Shown one piece after another: positions 50,218 to 61,103 of a DNA stretch of 64,000 bases (within the stretch, counting starts at the first letter, position 1; each line of letters starts with the position of its first letter). The notes beneath the pieces were generated by a model. The model was not told where the DNA came from. It saw nothing but the letters and a program-made list of their open reading frames with translations, and searched no databases. Origin of the DNA: Oceaniglobus ichthyenteri (GTDB lineage: Bacteria > Pseudomonadota > Alphaproteobacteria > Rhodobacterales > Rhodobacteraceae); assembly GCF_003057885.1 (NCBI RefSeq), contig NZ_QAGK01000015.1, positions 1 to 64,000 on the forward strand. The letters run 5' to 3'. A program made the position numbers and the translations under genes.

Positions 50218-51249
50218 CTAAGGCTCAATCCCGCCTTTCGAAAGCGTATTGGCCGCGCCCGAAAAATCCACGCCGGTATGCACAACCACCCCCATGGTGC
50301 GCATCGCCGCAATCTGGCGGCGCTGTTCGTCATTGGCCCCCCGCCCCGGTTCACGCAAAACCACGGCGGCAATCTGCCCGCCGGCACGTTCGCACACGGC
50401 GTGATACACCTCGGCGTCATGTTGGCCGGTGTCCCCCATCAGAACAAACGGCAATCTGGGGTTGGCGGCCAATATCCGGTCAATGGCCCCGCCTTTATGG
50501 TCGCCATGGGTGCCGGTCAGAAAATGGGTTTCACCCACCCCGAAATCACGCAAAAACATCGGACCCGGCACCAGCCCGGCCCGATCAAACACCTTGTTCA
50601 GAAAATAATGCAGGTTCCAGGGCGACGAACTGACGTAAAACACCGGATTACGCCCATGGGCATGCAGATGATCCATCAGCACCACCGCATCGGGAAACAC
50701 CTTTCGGGTGCGCGCGCTGCCGGTGAATGTGGTCCATAAATTGCGCCCAAGGGAATAGGCGCCGGTTTGCATCATCGTATCATCAATGTCGGAGATCACC
50801 CCCAAATGCGCATCGCGCGCCGGCACCATCACCGGAAACATCACCGTCGATTCGGGGTCGCCGTCGATCATCACCTCGACCTCATGCCAACCCGGGCCAT
50901 GCCCTTCGCGCGGGATTTCCAACCAGATATATCCCTCGCCATCGCTGACCGCGGTGGTCTGGCCACTGCGCACGGTAACGCCCGCAACCTCATCGGTCAT
51001 GAACAGCGATACCATCTGTTTGAAATTCGCCCACTTGCCCTGATCGGGCAATGGCGCACCCCGGCGCAGCGCGCTTAACACCCGGCCACGCAGGATCAGA
51101 CGGTCAGGCGTGGCAAACCCGTGATAGCCATCCAACAACGGGCGCGCGCCTTCACGGCGCATGGCGCGGTCAACCAACCGCTCAAATCCCACCGCCGTTT
51201 TATGAAGAATACTGCGCCCCAGCACCAATTGCCGCCTTTTATAACCCAC
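50218..51249 (-). CDS. APP1 (phosphatidate phosphatase) domain protein
   Basis: A 343-residue HAD-like phosphatase of the APP1/DUF2183 group. The catalytic motif [13 protein letters not shown] matches DxDxT (about 148-158), followed by [13 protein letters not shown] (motif II) and [15 protein letters not shown] (motif IV). Yeast App1 dephosphorylates phosphatidate; bacterial substrates are not established. The N-terminal ~145 residues are beta-rich. The start lies within the queG end (11-base overlap). Confidence 0.85.
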   Translation of the reverse strand: MGYKRRQLVLGRSILHKTAVGFERLVDRAMRREGARPLLDGYHGFATPDRLILRGRVLSALRRGAPLPDQGKWANFKQMVSLFMTDEVAGVTVRSGQTTAVSDGEGYIWLEIPREGHGPGWHEVEVMIDGDPESTVMFPVMVPARDAHLGVISDIDDTMMQTGAYSLGRNLWTTFTGSARTRKVFPDAVVLMDHLHAHGRNPVFYVSSSPWNLHYFLNKVFDRAGLVPGPMFLRDFGVGETHFLTGTHGDHKGGAIDRILAANPRLPFVLMGDTGQHDAEVYHAVCERAGGQIAAVVLREPGRGANDEQRRQIAAMRTMGVVVHTGVDFSGAANTLSKGGIEP

Positions 51250-52279
51250 TCAATCGCATCTTAGCCCACTGTGCCGCATCGGCAACGGTCGGATCACTGT
51301 CCTGGGTCAATCCGTCCAAGACCTGTGCCAATTTAACATACCCTGAATTTCCAATGGCATAGCAGACGTTGCGCACAAACCGGTTGCGGCCAATGCGTTT
51401 GACCGGACTGCCGGAAAACCGCGCCCGAAAGGTGGCATCGTCCAATACGGCCAGTTCCGCCAACACCGGCGCCACCAGATCGCCCGTGCCATGATACCGT
51501 AAATCCGATGCCGCGACGGCAAATTTGTTCCACGGACATATGGCCAGACAATCATCACAGCCATAAATCCGGTTGCCCAACAACGGGCGCAATTCCGGAT
51601 CAATCGGCCCGGCATGCTCAATCGTTAGATAGGAAATGCACCGCCGCGCATCCAATTGAAAAGGCGCCGGAAAAGCCGAAGTGGGACAGATATCCAGACA
51701 GGCGGTGCAACTGCCGCAATGCTCTTGTTCTGCCGGATCAACGGGCAAATCAAGCGTGGTGAAAATCGCACCCAGAAACACCCAATTGCCGAAATCCCGG
51801 CTAAGCACATTGGTATGCTTGCCTTGCCAGCCCAGCCCCGCCGCCTGGGCCAACGGCTTTTCCATCACTGGCGCGGTATCCACAAACACCTTGATCTCGG
51901 CATTCGGCGCCTGATCGATCAACCACCGCCCCACCCGTTTCAGGCGCTTTTTCACCACATCGTGGTAATCGCGCCCTTGTGCATAGGCCGATATCGCGCC
52001 CCGGTCACGCAAATCCAAAACATCCAACGGGTTATAGGTGGGCGCATAGCTTTCGGCCAACATCACCACTGACCGCGCTTGCGGCCACAACGCCGCCGGA
52101 TCGCCGCGCCACTCCATGCGCTGCGCCATCCATTCCATCTGCCCGTGCCGCCCCAGATCGACATATTCCGCCAACCGCCCCGCCGCATGGGGCACCGCGC
52201 CCGGCCGACATATCCCGACCGAAACAAACCCCTCTGCCAAAGCCATATCGACAAGCGCAGTCTTCAAATCTGCTGACAC
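51239..52279 (-). CDS. queG: Epoxyqueuosine reductase QueG
   Basis: A cobalamin-dependent iron-sulfur protein that performs the last step of queuosine formation in tRNA. The GTG start at 52279 gives 346 residues; the longer frame runs into a G/C-rich repeat and is discarded. Two ferredoxin-type [4Fe-4S] clusters are visible: [16 protein letters not shown] and [15 protein letters not shown] conserved acidic residue and YSPTY-like segment ([10 protein letters not shown]) occur near the N-terminus. It is coupled to the downstream APP1 gene and follows a GST gene. Confidence 0.92.
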   Translation of the reverse strand: MSADLKTALVDMALAEGFVSVGICRPGAVPHAAGRLAEYVDLGRHGQMEWMAQRMEWRGDPAALWPQARSVVMLAESYAPTYNPLDVLDLRDRGAISAYAQGRDYHDVVKKRLKRVGRWLIDQAPNAEIKVFVDTAPVMEKPLAQAAGLGWQGKHTNVLSRDFGNWVFLGAIFTTLDLPVDPAEQEHCGSCTACLDICPTSAFPAPFQLDARRCISYLTIEHAGPIDPELRPLLGNRIYGCDDCLAICPWNKFAVAASDLRYHGTGDLVAPVLAELAVLDDATFRARFSGSPVKRIGRNRFVRNVCYAIGNSGYVKLAQVLDGLTQDSDPTVADAAQWAKMRLSGL

Positions 52280-52290
52280 ACCGCCCCCAT

Positions 52291-52345
52291 TTTCGTTTTT
52301 ACAAATATCCTGGGGGGTGTAGGGGGTGAACCCCCCCCCCGACAC
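52291..52345 (-). repeat. GGATATTT-type intergenic element, copy 5, with poly-G/C hairpin
   Basis: On the minus strand a run of ten G is followed by TTCACCCCCTACACCCCCC and AGGATATTTGTAAAAACG. The opposed G and C runs can form a hairpin. It lies between the GST 3' end and the queG start and resembles copies 1-4 in the GGATATTT core. Confidence 0.55.
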
Positions 52346-52351
52346 CAGCGA

Positions 52352-53017
52352 TCAAAAATCCAGATCGGCGTAATGGGGCGGCGGCATGAACCCCGAAATC
52401 TGGTCCGCCAGAATAGAACGGAACGCCGGACGCGATTTTATCTTGGCATACCAGTCTTTTACCGTTTCACTTCGATTCCAGTCCACGTCGGAAATGTAAT
52501 CCAGACAGGACAAATGCGCCGCTGCCGCGAAATCTGCCAAGGTCATCGCATCGCCCGCCAACCAGCGGCGCTGCTCCAACAACCAGGCCATGTAATCAAG
52601 GTGGTATTTCACCGCCTTTGCGCCGGCTTTGATATTGGTGCTGTCGGGGTATCCTAGGCCCATGACCTTTTTATTGACCCGTTCGTATAACAGCTTTGAT
52701 GTCACCTCGTGCTGAAACTTGTCATCGAACCAGGCGACCAGACGGCGCACCTCGTAACGGCCCAAGGCATCGGTGGGCATCAGAGGCGGGGTCGGGTGCA
52801 CCTCTTCGATGTATTCGCAAATCGCCATCGAATCGCTGAGCGTATGCGATCCGTATTTCAGAACCGGCACTTTGCCGGCCGGGTTGCGGCGCAGGAAATC
52901 GGGATCCTGCTCCCAATACCGCTCTTCGACCAGCTCGACTTCGATTTTCTTTTCGGCCAACACCAAACGCACCTTGCGGGAATAGGGCGACAAAGGAACA
53001 TGGAACAAGCGATTCAT
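52352..53017 (-). CDS. Glutathione S-transferase family protein
   Basis: A 221-residue GST with an N-terminal thioredoxin-like domain (SPYSRKVRLVLAEKKIEVEL, then NPAGKVPVL and LSDSMAICEYIEE) and an all-alpha C-terminal domain with WLAGDAMTLADFAAAAHL. The Ser/Cys/Tyr-like first-helix residue is Ser (PYS). The reaction is not defined; conjugation or dehalogenation are family possibilities. It precedes queG by a short repeat-bearing gap. The upstream 53018-53192 interval shows nothing recognisable. Confidence 0.88.
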   Translation of the reverse strand: MNRLFHVPLSPYSRKVRLVLAEKKIEVELVEERYWEQDPDFLRRNPAGKVPVLKYGSHTLSDSMAICEYIEEVHPTPPLMPTDALGRYEVRRLVAWFDDKFQHEVTSKLLYERVNKKVMGLGYPDSTNIKAGAKAVKYHLDYMAWLLEQRRWLAGDAMTLADFAAAAHLSCLDYISDVDWNRSETVKDWYAKIKSRPAFRSILADQISGFMPPPHYADLDF

Positions 53018-53192
53018 CGGGCACTACCGTACTGTCAGGGTTACCCCCTCAATGGCGCGAACGCCGGGTCTTTTCAACCGTTCATCGGGGGCCGGGCCTG
53101 ATCCGGCACAGACGCGCGCTCAGCGCCGCGTTATCCTGTGTTCGGCACGGGTTTCGGGCAAGCCGCGCAAGACACCGGCCCCTACACAGGTT

Positions 53193-53918
53193 TCACTGTT
53201 GAAAACACGCCGCGCGCCCATCGCGGTCGATGGTTGCGGCACCGTCCCGGATGCTGTTTGAACGTGTGCGCACAAAATTGCTGGGCTTGCTGGCAGACCG
53301 CTCTTTCGGGTTGGGCAGGATCGCGGCCAGACGTGCCGCCTGGGTTGCCGATAATTTGGCCGGGGTCACGCCGAAATAATGGTGCGCTGCGGCATCGACG
53401 CCAAACACCCCTTGGTCAAATTCGGCGATGTTCAGGTATACCTCAAGAATGCGCCGTTTGCTCCACAGGGTTTCAACGATAGGGGTGATTCCAGCCTCAA
53501 GCGCCTTGCGCGTCCAACTGCGACCCTGCCAAAGAAACAGGTTTTTCACAACCTGTTGCGAGATGGTCGAAGCGCCCCGCGCGCCGCCGTTTTCCAACGC
53601 GAGGCGGATCGCGGCCATGTCAAACCCCCAATGGGCGCAGAAATTCGCATCTTCTGCCGCCACGGCCGAACGGGCCATCACCGGCGCGATATCGGCCATC
53701 GACACCCATTGATAATCAACCGCCCCCAGGCGTTTTCTTTCGTCGCGCATATAAGGGGTGGAACCGGGGTTGAACACCGCAAACCACGAAATCCAGATCA
53801 GCCCCAGAGACAGCGCCACAACGCCAATCCGAAACGCCCAGCGCAACAGCCACCGCACAGGGCGGAATTGGCGCGGGGCTTTGGCCTGCGCTTTTTTTGA
53901 GGGTTTAGAACGTGCCAC
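53193..53918 (-). CDS. mtgA: Monofunctional peptidoglycan transglycosylase MtgA
   Basis: A membrane-bound GT51 enzyme polymerising lipid II into glycan strands. The GTG start at 53918 is chosen because the protein then begins [15 protein letters not shown], similar to relatives; an ATG at 53975 is the alternative. It has 241 residues. One N-terminal span ([17 protein letters not shown]) precedes the catalytic Glu in [15 protein letters not shown], then [16 protein letters not shown] and [13 protein letters not shown]. Start position is uncertain. No penicillin-binding domain is present. Confidence 0.88.
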   Translation of the reverse strand: MARSKPSKKAQAKAPRQFRPVRWLLRWAFRIGVVALSLGLIWISWFAVFNPGSTPYMRDERKRLGAVDYQWVSMADIAPVMARSAVAAEDANFCAHWGFDMAAIRLALENGGARGASTISQQVVKNLFLWQGRSWTRKALEAGITPIVETLWSKRRILEVYLNIAEFDQGVFGVDAAAHHYFGVTPAKLSATQAARLAAILPNPKERSASKPSNFVRTRSNSIRDGAATIDRDGRAACFQQ

Positions 53919-53987
53919 AGCGCACCATAGACCAAGGCCGCCCGCCCCGGTCAAGGTGGCGCATCGGCGAAACATTCCAGTGTTTGT

Positions 53988-54029
53988 AATTGAAAAAGCC
54001 CCGCCCGCAAAGGCAGGGCTTTTTCAATT
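53988..54029 (-). terminator. Terminator of gltB
   Basis: The 14-bp perfect stem AATTGAAAAAGCCC (53988-54001) / GGGCTTTTTCAATT (54016-54029) has a 14-base loop. Its T-run sits inside the descending arm on the minus strand. It is 15 bases past the gltB stop. Confidence 0.85.
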
Positions 54030-54043
54030 GCGGCGCACCCGCT

Positions 54044-57000
54044 TTATTCAGCGGGCATCGCCCGGTTTTCAACAGTCAGCGGCGCGGGCAGGTGTGCCAG
54101 CATTTCGGTTGAGCAGACTTGCACGAAATGGTGCCGCTCTTCTTCCCAATGTTGCAGGATCGCCGCGCCTTTGCGGCTGCCTGTTTCGGCAACGTGCCGT
54201 TCAATCAGGCCTTTCAACTGATCATGCCAGTGATCGACACTCACAGAACAGGTGACCAGTGTTTCCATGTTGATCAACGCCGCCGACACTCCATCGGGGT
54301 CATACAGATACGCCATGCCACCGGTCATGCCCGCGCCGAAATTCGCGCCGATTGATCCCAAAATCACCGCCACACCGCCGGTCATATATTCACAACCGTT
54401 GCTGCCGCAGCCCTCGATCACCACTTTCGCGCCCGAATTGCGCACAGCAAACCGTTCGCCCGCGCGCCCGGCGGCAAACAGATAGCCGTCTGTCGCACCG
54501 TACAGCACCGTGTTGCCGACAATCGTATTGTCCGACGCGACAAGGGGCGACGCCATGGGCGGGCGCACCACGATAGTGCCGCCCGACAGGCCCTTGCCGA
54601 CGTAATCATTGGCATCGCCCGACACTTCCAATTTCAATCCCGGCGCGGCAAACGCCCCCAGGGATTGACCGGCCGAGCCTGCCAGTTTCACCGTCAGATG
54701 ATCGGGCTGCAGACTGTTGCGCATTCCGAACCGGCGCACGATATGGGACGATGTGCGCGTCCCCACAGTGCGGTCGGTGTTCTGAATCGCATAGGAAAGC
54801 TGCATCTTTTCACCGTCTTCCAGGAACCGCGCCGCATCTTTGACGATTTCGGCATCCAGCGTATCGGGCACGGCGTTGCGGTCTTTGTTGCGATTGTAAA
54901 CGATGGTTTTGGCATCGTCGACCGTCACCAACAGCGGGTTGAGATCCAGATCATCCAGATGCGCCGATCCGCGCGATACCTGGCTTAACAAATCCGCCCG
55001 CCCGATCACATCATCCAGCGATCGCGCGCCGATGCTGGCCAGAATCTCGCGCACCTCTTGGGCGTAAAATGTGATCAGGTTCACCACCTTATCGGCAGTG
55101 CCGGTGAATTTTTCGCGCAGCGCGTCATCCTGGGTGCACACGCCCACCGGGCAGGTGTTGGATTGACACTGGCGCACCATGATACAGCCCATGGCAATCA
55201 GGGCGGCGGTGCCGATGCCGTATTCTTCGGCCCCCATCATCGCCGCCATGACAATATCGCGCCCGGTGCGCAAACCGCCATCGGTGCGCAATGTCACCCG
55301 GTCGCGCAGGTTGTTCATCGCCAACACCTGATGCGCCTCGGTCAGGCCCATTTCCCAAGGCAGGCCGGCATATTTGATGCTGGTCGCGGGCGAGGCCCCG
55401 GTGCCGCCGTTATGGCCAGAGATCAGGATGATATCCGCCTTGGCCTTGGCCACCCCGGCGGCAATCGTGCCAACGCCGGAACTGGCCACCAATTTCACCG
55501 TCACCTTGCAGCGCGGATTGATCTGTTTGAGATCGTAAATCAGCTGTGCCAGATCCTCGATAGAATAAATATCGTGGTGGGGGGGCGGTGAAATCAGGGT
55601 CACGCCCTTGGTTGAATGGCGCAAACGCGCGATCAGATCGGTCACCTTCATGCCAGGCAATTGGCCACCCTCGCCGGGTTTGGCGCCTTGGGCGACCTTG
55701 ATTTCCAACTCTTCGCATTGGTTCAGGTATTCGGCAGTAACGCCAAACCGCCCCGAGGCCACCTGTTTGATCTTGGCCGAAGGATTATCGCCATTGGATT
55801 CGGGCACGAAATGCGCCGGGTCTTCGCCGCCTTCGCCGCTGTCCGATTTCGCGCCAATCCGGTTCATCGCCACGTTCAGTGTTTTATGCGCCTCGGGCGA
55901 CAGCGCGCCCAGCGACATGCCCGGCGTGACAAACCGTTTGCGGATCGCGGTGATGCTTTCCACCTCTTCCAACGGCACCGGTTTGCCCAAGGGTTTGATA
56001 TCAAGCAGATCGCGCAGATGAATCGGGGGGTTGCTGCGCATCTTGGCGCTGTATTGTTTCCACATCTGGAAATTGGCGGTGTTACAGGCGGTTTGCAGCA
56101 TGTGCATGCTGGTCGCGCCCCAGGCATGGGTTTCGCCACTGCGCCGGGCTTTGTAAAATCCGCCGATGGGCAAAATATCACTGCCGCCGTGCCACCCTTG
56201 GGCGTGAACCTGTTCAACCTTCAACTGAATCCCCGACACGCCGATGCCGGAAATCCGGCTGTGCATGCCGGGAAAATATTCGGCACACATGGCGCGGCTT
56301 AATCCCACCGCTTCGAAATTCAGCCCGCCGCGATAAGAGGACACAACCGAAATGCCCATTTTCGCCATGATTTTCAGCAGGCCCTGATCAATCGCTTTGC
56401 GATAGCGCGCCGCCGCCTCGGCCAAAGTGCCGCCCAACAGGCCGCGTTCGATCCGGTCGGAAATGGAATCCTGTGCCAGATACGGGTTGACCGTGGTCGC
56501 CCCACAACCGATCAACACCGCAAAATAATGCGGGTCGATACATTCGCCACTGCGCACGTTCAGCGAACAAAAGGTGCGCAAACCCTGGCGCGTCAACCAG
56601 GAATGCACCGCACTGGTGGCCAGGATCATCGGCATCGCCACCCGGTCGGGGCCCGCCCCCCGATCGCTGAGCACCAGATGGCCGGACCCTGATCGCACGG
56701 CGTCTTCCGCCTCGGCGCGGATGCGGGCCAATCCTTGGGATAAGGCACCGGTGCCGGGGGAGAATGTGCAATCGATCACGGAGACCGTGCTGTCGAAATG
56801 ACGAATCAGCTCGTCAAATTCGGCATTGGCCACAAATGGGCTTTCCAAAACGATGATTTCGGTCTGGCTGCTGTCTTCGTCCAACACGTTTTTCAGGTTT
56901 CCGAACCGTGTTTTCAGGCTCATCACCCGGTGTTCACGCAGCGAATCGATGGGCGGGTTTGTGACCTGGCTGAAATTCTGGCGAAAGAAATGGCTGAGTG

Positions 57001-58576
57001 GCCGGTATTTCTGCGACAAGACCGCGCTTGGCGTGTCATCGCCCATGGAGGCGATGGCCTCTTTACCATCCTCGGCCATGGGGGCCAGGATTTGTTCCAA
57101 TTCCTCAATGGTATAGCCCGCCGCAGATTGGCGTTGGCGCAATTCTGCGCCGGTATATCCCGGCACTTCGGGAAGGGCGGTCAGGGTTGTGTCCAACTCT
57201 TTGATCTTGCCCACCCATTCTTCGAACGGCAGGGCGGCGGCCAGTTTATTTTTGATCGCCGTGTCGTGAAACATCAGCCCCTTTTGCATGTCCACCGCCA
57301 ACATTTGGCCCGGACCCAGCGCGCCCTTTTCCACCACGCCGGTCTCATCCACCGGCACCATCCCGGCCTCGGACCCGGCAATCACCAAACCATCGCCGGT
57401 CACGACATAGCGCATGGGGCGCAACCCGTTGCGATCAAGCCCGGCGCACACCCAGCGCCCATCGGTCATCGCCAGCGCGGCGGGGCCATCCCAGGGTTCC
57501 ATAACCGAGTTGCAGTACGAATACATGTCGCGCCAAGCCTTTGGCAGCTCCTCGGCCTGCTTGCTCCAGGATTCTGGCACCATCATGGTTTTGGCCATCG
57601 GGGCCGACCGCCCGGCGCGCACCAATACCTCAAACACTGCGTCCAAGGCGGCGCTGTCGGATGATCCGTGGGCGACAATCGGTTTGATATCTTCGGCCAT
57701 GTCTCCAAAGGTGCCGGATGCCATGCGGATTTCATGGGATTTCATCCAGTTCAGATTACCTTTGAGCGTGTTGATCTCGCCGTTATGGGCCAACATCCGA
57801 AACGGTTGCGCCAACCACCATTGCGGGAATGTGTTGGTTGAATAGCGTTGATGATAAATCGCAAAGGCGGATTCGAACCGCTCATCCTGAAGATCGGGGT
57901 AAAATTCGGCCACATCCTGGGCCAACATCATCCCCTTATAAATGATCGACCGGCACGACAGCGATGCCAGATACAACTGCCCCACGCCTTGGGTGGCGGC
58001 GGCCTTTTCGATCCGGCGGCGGATTACATAAAGCTCGCGCTCAAAGGTTTCTTCATCCACGCCCTTGGAGTTTGAAATCAGGATCTGTTCGATTTCGGGG
58101 CGTGTGGCATTGGCCTTTTCGCCCAAAACCGAAACATCCACCGGCACATGCCGCCAGCCATAGATGTAATAGCCCATGCTCAACACTTCGGTTTCGACAA
58201 TCGTGCGACAGGTTTCTTGCGCGCCAAAATCGGTGCGCGGCAAAAACACCTGGCCCACGGCCATCATCTGATCTTCGCGCGGGATATGGCCGGTGCGCTT
58301 GATCTGATCGTGGAAAAACGCCACCGGAATCTGCACATGGATGCCCGCGCCATCACCGGTGCGCCCATCGGCATCAACTGCGCCGCGATGCCAGATCGCC
58401 TTGAGCGCGGAAATCCCGTTTTCCACCACCTGACGTGACGGTTTGCCATCAATCGCCACCACCAACCCGACGCCGCAGGACGCATGTTCATCATCGGCCT
58501 TGTACAGCCCGTTTTCGGCCATCCAGGCGCGCTTGGCTTCTTGTGCGGCGACCCATTCTGCATCGTATTTTGTCAT
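54044..58576 (-). CDS. gltB: Glutamate synthase large (alpha) subunit
   Basis: An NADPH-dependent enzyme making glutamate from glutamine and 2-oxoglutarate, with GltD. It has 1510 residues. A short propeptide precedes the N-terminal nucleophile C34 (HASCGVGLVVAI) of the class II glutaminase domain, which must be exposed by cleavage. The central and FMN-binding synthase domains follow (about 480-1250), with the [3Fe-4S] cysteines in CIMVRQCQSNTCPVGVC. The C-terminal beta-helix domain ends the protein. It follows gltD by 73 bases and ends in a strong hairpin. Confidence 0.97.
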   Translation of the reverse strand: MTKYDAEWVAAQEAKRAWMAENGLYKADDEHASCGVGLVVAIDGKPSRQVVENGISALKAIWHRGAVDADGRTGDGAGIHVQIPVAFFHDQIKRTGHIPREDQMMAVGQVFLPRTDFGAQETCRTIVETEVLSMGYYIYGWRHVPVDVSVLGEKANATRPEIEQILISNSKGVDEETFERELYVIRRRIEKAAATQGVGQLYLASLSCRSIIYKGMMLAQDVAEFYPDLQDERFESAFAIYHQRYSTNTFPQWWLAQPFRMLAHNGEINTLKGNLNWMKSHEIRMASGTFGDMAEDIKPIVAHGSSDSAALDAVFEVLVRAGRSAPMAKTMMVPESWSKQAEELPKAWRDMYSYCNSVMEPWDGPAALAMTDGRWVCAGLDRNGLRPMRYVVTGDGLVIAGSEAGMVPVDETGVVEKGALGPGQMLAVDMQKGLMFHDTAIKNKLAAALPFEEWVGKIKELDTTLTALPEVPGYTGAELRQRQSAAGYTIEELEQILAPMAEDGKEAIASMGDDTPSAVLSQKYRPLSHFFRQNFSQVTNPPIDSLREHRVMSLKTRFGNLKNVLDEDSSQTEIIVLESPFVANAEFDELIRHFDSTVSVIDCTFSPGTGALSQGLARIRAEAEDAVRSGSGHLVLSDRGAGPDRVAMPMILATSAVHSWLTRQGLRTFCSLNVRSGECIDPHYFAVLIGCGATTVNPYLAQDSISDRIERGLLGGTLAEAAARYRKAIDQGLLKIMAKMGISVVSSYRGGLNFEAVGLSRAMCAEYFPGMHSRISGIGVSGIQLKVEQVHAQGWHGGSDILPIGGFYKARRSGETHAWGATSMHMLQTACNTANFQMWKQYSAKMRSNPPIHLRDLLDIKPLGKPVPLEEVESITAIRKRFVTPGMSLGALSPEAHKTLNVAMNRIGAKSDSGEGGEDPAHFVPESNGDNPSAKIKQVASGRFGVTAEYLNQCEELEIKVAQGAKPGEGGQLPGMKVTDLIARLRHSTKGVTLISPPPHHDIYSIEDLAQLIYDLKQINPRCKVTVKLVASSGVGTIAAGVAKAKADIILISGHNGGTGASPATSIKYAGLPWEMGLTEAHQVLAMNNLRDRVTLRTDGGLRTGRDIVMAAMMGAEEYGIGTAALIAMGCIMVRQCQSNTCPVGVCTQDDALREKFTGTADKVVNLITFYAQEVREILASIGARSLDDVIGRADLLSQVSRGSAHLDDLDLNPLLVTVDDAKTIVYNRNKDRNAVPDTLDAEIVKDAARFLEDGEKMQLSYAIQNTDRTVGTRTSSHIVRRFGMRNSLQPDHLTVKLAGSAGQSLGAFAAPGLKLEVSGDANDYVGKGLSGGTIVVRPPMASPLVASDNTIVGNTVLYGATDGYLFAAGRAGERFAVRNSGAKVVIEGCGSNGCEYMTGGVAVILGSIGANFGAGMTGGMAYLYDPDGVSAALINMETLVTCSVSVDHWHDQLKGLIERHVAETGSRKGAAILQHWEEERHHFVQVCSTEMLAHLPAPLTVENRAMPAE

Positions 58577-58649
58577 CGGATTTACCTTGCGTTAATGGAG
58601 TGGGTCAGCATACGCGCCCTAAATTTTAAAATGGTTAGTTTATGCGGCT

Positions 58650-60083
58650 TCATTCGGCGGCAATGGTGTCGGCAGCGGCGATATATTCCAACATCGCCTC
58701 GGCCGCCTCGCGCCCATCGCGGATTGCCCACACCACAAGCGACGCGCCGCGTTGGATGTCGCCGCAGGCATAGACGCCTTCCAAACTGGTTTCATGGGTC
58801 GTAAAATTGGCAATCACCGTGCCCCAACGCGACACTTCCAATCCCTCAACGCCCCATAATTTCGGCAGATCTTCGGGTTCGAACCCCAAGGCTTTGATCA
58901 CCAGATCGGCCTGTTCGATATAATCTGATCCGTCGATCAGTTCGGGCATCTGGCGGCCCGTGGCATCGGGGTTGCCCAGGCGCATCTTTTGCACCATCAC
59001 CCCATCCACCGTATCGCCGGTGAACCCTTTGGGCGCGCTTAACCAGACAAATTCAACGCCTTCTTCTTCGGCATTGGCCACCTCGCGCTGGGATCCGGGC
59101 ATGTTGACTTTATCACGCCGGTACAGACATTTGACCGATTCAGCACCTTGGCGAATTGCGGTGCGCACGCAATCCATCGCCGTATCACCACCGCCGATCA
59201 CAACCACTTTTTTGCCTTTGGCATCCAATCGGCCAGTGTCAAATTCAGCCACATCATCGCCAAAACTCTTGCGATTGGAGGCGGTGAGATAATCAATCGC
59301 CCGCTCGATCCCCTGCGCCCCCGCCCCCGGCGCGGCCAGATCGCGGGTTTTGTACACACCCGTGGCAATCAGCACCGCGTCATGTTTGCCGCGAATCGCA
59401 TCAAACGAAATGTCGACACCCACATCACAGTTCAGCACGAATTGAACGCCGCCCTGTTCCAACTGGGCAACGCGTTTCATCACCACGTCTTTTTCCAGCT
59501 TGAACCCCGGAATCCCATAGGTCAGCAAACCACCGGCGCGATCATAACGGTCATAAATCGTCACCTGCACCCCTGCCCGGCGCAACACATCTGCCGCTGC
59601 CATACCACCAGGGCCGGCACCGATAATGCCAACAGATTCAGACCGCTCACCGCCATTGACGATAGGTTTTACCCAGCCGTTTTCCCACGCCAGATCGGTG
59701 AGGTATTTCTCGACCGATCCGATGGTCACGGTGCCATGACCCGATTGTTCGATCACACAATTGCCTTCGCACAACCGATCCTGCGGGCAGATCCGGCCAC
59801 AAATTTCGGGAAAGGTGTTGGTGGCTTGGCTTAACTCATAAGCCTCTTGCAAACGCCCCTCGGCAGTCAGGCGCAGCCAGTCGGGAATGTTATTGTGCAA
59901 CGGGCAATGGGTTTGGCAATAGGGCACGCCGCATTGCGAACACCGCCCGGCCTGCTCTGCTGCCTTTTCACGGGCATATTCGCCATAAATTTCGCCAAAA
60001 TCCTGACGCCGCAAATCAGGGGGCCGTTTATCGGGCATATCCCGGGCCACATCCACGAATTTCAGCATCACGTTCTTAGCCAT
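58650..60083 (-). CDS. gltD: Glutamate synthase small (beta) subunit
   Basis: An FAD/iron-sulfur subunit that passes electrons from NADPH to GltB. It has 477 residues. The N-terminal cysteine clusters CSQCGVPYCQTHC and CGRICPQDRLCEGNC bind the [4Fe-4S] centres. The FAD motif is GIIGAGPGGMAAADVLRRAG (about 145-165), and the NADPH motif is VVIGGGDTAMDCVR (about 285-300). It leads gltD-gltB. The upstream 216-base gap to uppP is AT-rich and must hold divergent promoters. Confidence 0.96.
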   Translation of the reverse strand: MAKNVMLKFVDVARDMPDKRPPDLRRQDFGEIYGEYAREKAAEQAGRCSQCGVPYCQTHCPLHNNIPDWLRLTAEGRLQEAYELSQATNTFPEICGRICPQDRLCEGNCVIEQSGHGTVTIGSVEKYLTDLAWENGWVKPIVNGGERSESVGIIGAGPGGMAAADVLRRAGVQVTIYDRYDRAGGLLTYGIPGFKLEKDVVMKRVAQLEQGGVQFVLNCDVGVDISFDAIRGKHDAVLIATGVYKTRDLAAPGAGAQGIERAIDYLTASNRKSFGDDVAEFDTGRLDAKGKKVVVIGGGDTAMDCVRTAIRQGAESVKCLYRRDKVNMPGSQREVANAEEEGVEFVWLSAPKGFTGDTVDGVMVQKMRLGNPDATGRQMPELIDGSDYIEQADLVIKALGFEPEDLPKLWGVEGLEVSRWGTVIANFTTHETSLEGVYACGDIQRGASLVVWAIRDGREAAEAMLEYIAAADTIAAE

Positions 60084-60241
60084 AAAAAACCGCCCCTAAA
60101 TCTTCAGAGGGCCCTTTTACCACCTGCGCCAGAAAATAAAAGGCACCTTCGCTGACCTATTTATCTTTTTTTTTGCATCGGCGAGACTGAAAGTGGCCGC
60201 CCCAAGTAATTATATGTCAGCACTCCTGCCCTTTAATAGAT

Positions 60242-60270
60242 TTTACAATTTTATTTCAATATCTTATAGT
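60242..60270 (+). promoter_or_regulatory. Candidate sigma-70-type promoter of uppP
   Basis: TTTACA (60242-60247) and TATAGT (60265-60270) are separated by 17 bases, in the most AT-rich intergenic stretch here. Each hexamer matches the consensus at five of six positions. Transcription would start about 25 bases before the uppP ATG. Confidence 0.5.
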
Positions 60271-60299
60271 ATCGAAAATTCCCCCACAGGCGTGCCATC

Positions 60300-61103
60300 A
60301 TGACTTTGTTTCACCTCCTACTTGTTGCTGTCATTCAAGGTGTTACCGAATTTTTGCCTGTTTCCTCGTCGGGGCATTTGATTCTTTTGCCCAACCTCAC
60401 CGGTATGGATGATCAGGGACAAACCATTGATGTCGCGGTTCACGTGGGAACTTTGGGCGCCGTCATCCTGTATTTTTGGTCCGATGTGCGCATGGCTTTG
60501 CTGGGTATTCCCGACCTGTTGCGCGGTCGCATCAACAGTCAGGGTGCCTGGCTGGCATTTTGTCTGGCAATCGCCACGGTGCCTGTCGTTATTATCGGCC
60601 TGATCATGAAATTGACCGGGTTAGATGCGCTGCTGCGCTCGACCGCCGTGATCGGCTGGACGATGCTGATATTTGGCGTGGTGCTGTATTGGGCCGATCA
60701 AAAAGGCGAAACCGTGAAAACCGCCGACAGTTGGAGCCTGCGAGACGCCATCACGATGGGGCTATGGCAGGCGGTGGCGCTGATTCCCGGCACATCCCGG
60801 TCGGGCATCACCATATCCGCGGCGCGCACACTGGGCTATCGCCGCGAAGACGCCGCGCGTCTGGCCATGCTGATGTCAATCCCCACGATCCTGGCCTCTG
60901 GTGTCTTGCTGGGCGCCGAGGTGATCAGCGATGCCAATTTTGCAATCCTGAAAGACGCGGCAATCGCGGCCATCTTTGCATTCGTATCGGCCCTGCTGGC
61001 CCTGGCCATCATGATGCGCCTGCTGAAATCGGTCAGCTTCACGCCATATGTGATTTATCGTGTGATACTGGGCCTGATCCTGCTGTGGATTTCCTACGCC
61101 TAG
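60300..61103 (+). CDS. uppP: Undecaprenyl-diphosphatase
   Basis: A membrane enzyme (BacA family) recycling undecaprenyl pyrophosphate to the monophosphate lipid carrier for peptidoglycan and other envelope glycans. It has 267 residues and about eight membrane segments. The two family motifs are [17 protein letters not shown] (about 14-30, with the E/S residues) and [15 protein letters not shown] (about 160-175, with the catalytic Arg). No clear ribosome site precedes the ATG. Overexpression in other bacteria gives bacitracin tolerance. It converges on the NDUFA9-like gene with a four-base overlap. Confidence 0.95.
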   Translation: MTLFHLLLVAVIQGVTEFLPVSSSGHLILLPNLTGMDDQGQTIDVAVHVGTLGAVILYFWSDVRMALLGIPDLLRGRINSQGAWLAFCLAIATVPVVIIGLIMKLTGLDALLRSTAVIGWTMLIFGVVLYWADQKGETVKTADSWSLRDAITMGLWQAVALIPGTSRSGITISAARTLGYRREDAARLAMLMSIPTILASGVLLGAEVISDANFAILKDAAIAAIFAFVSALLALAIMMRLLKSVSFTPYVIYRVILGLILLWISYA

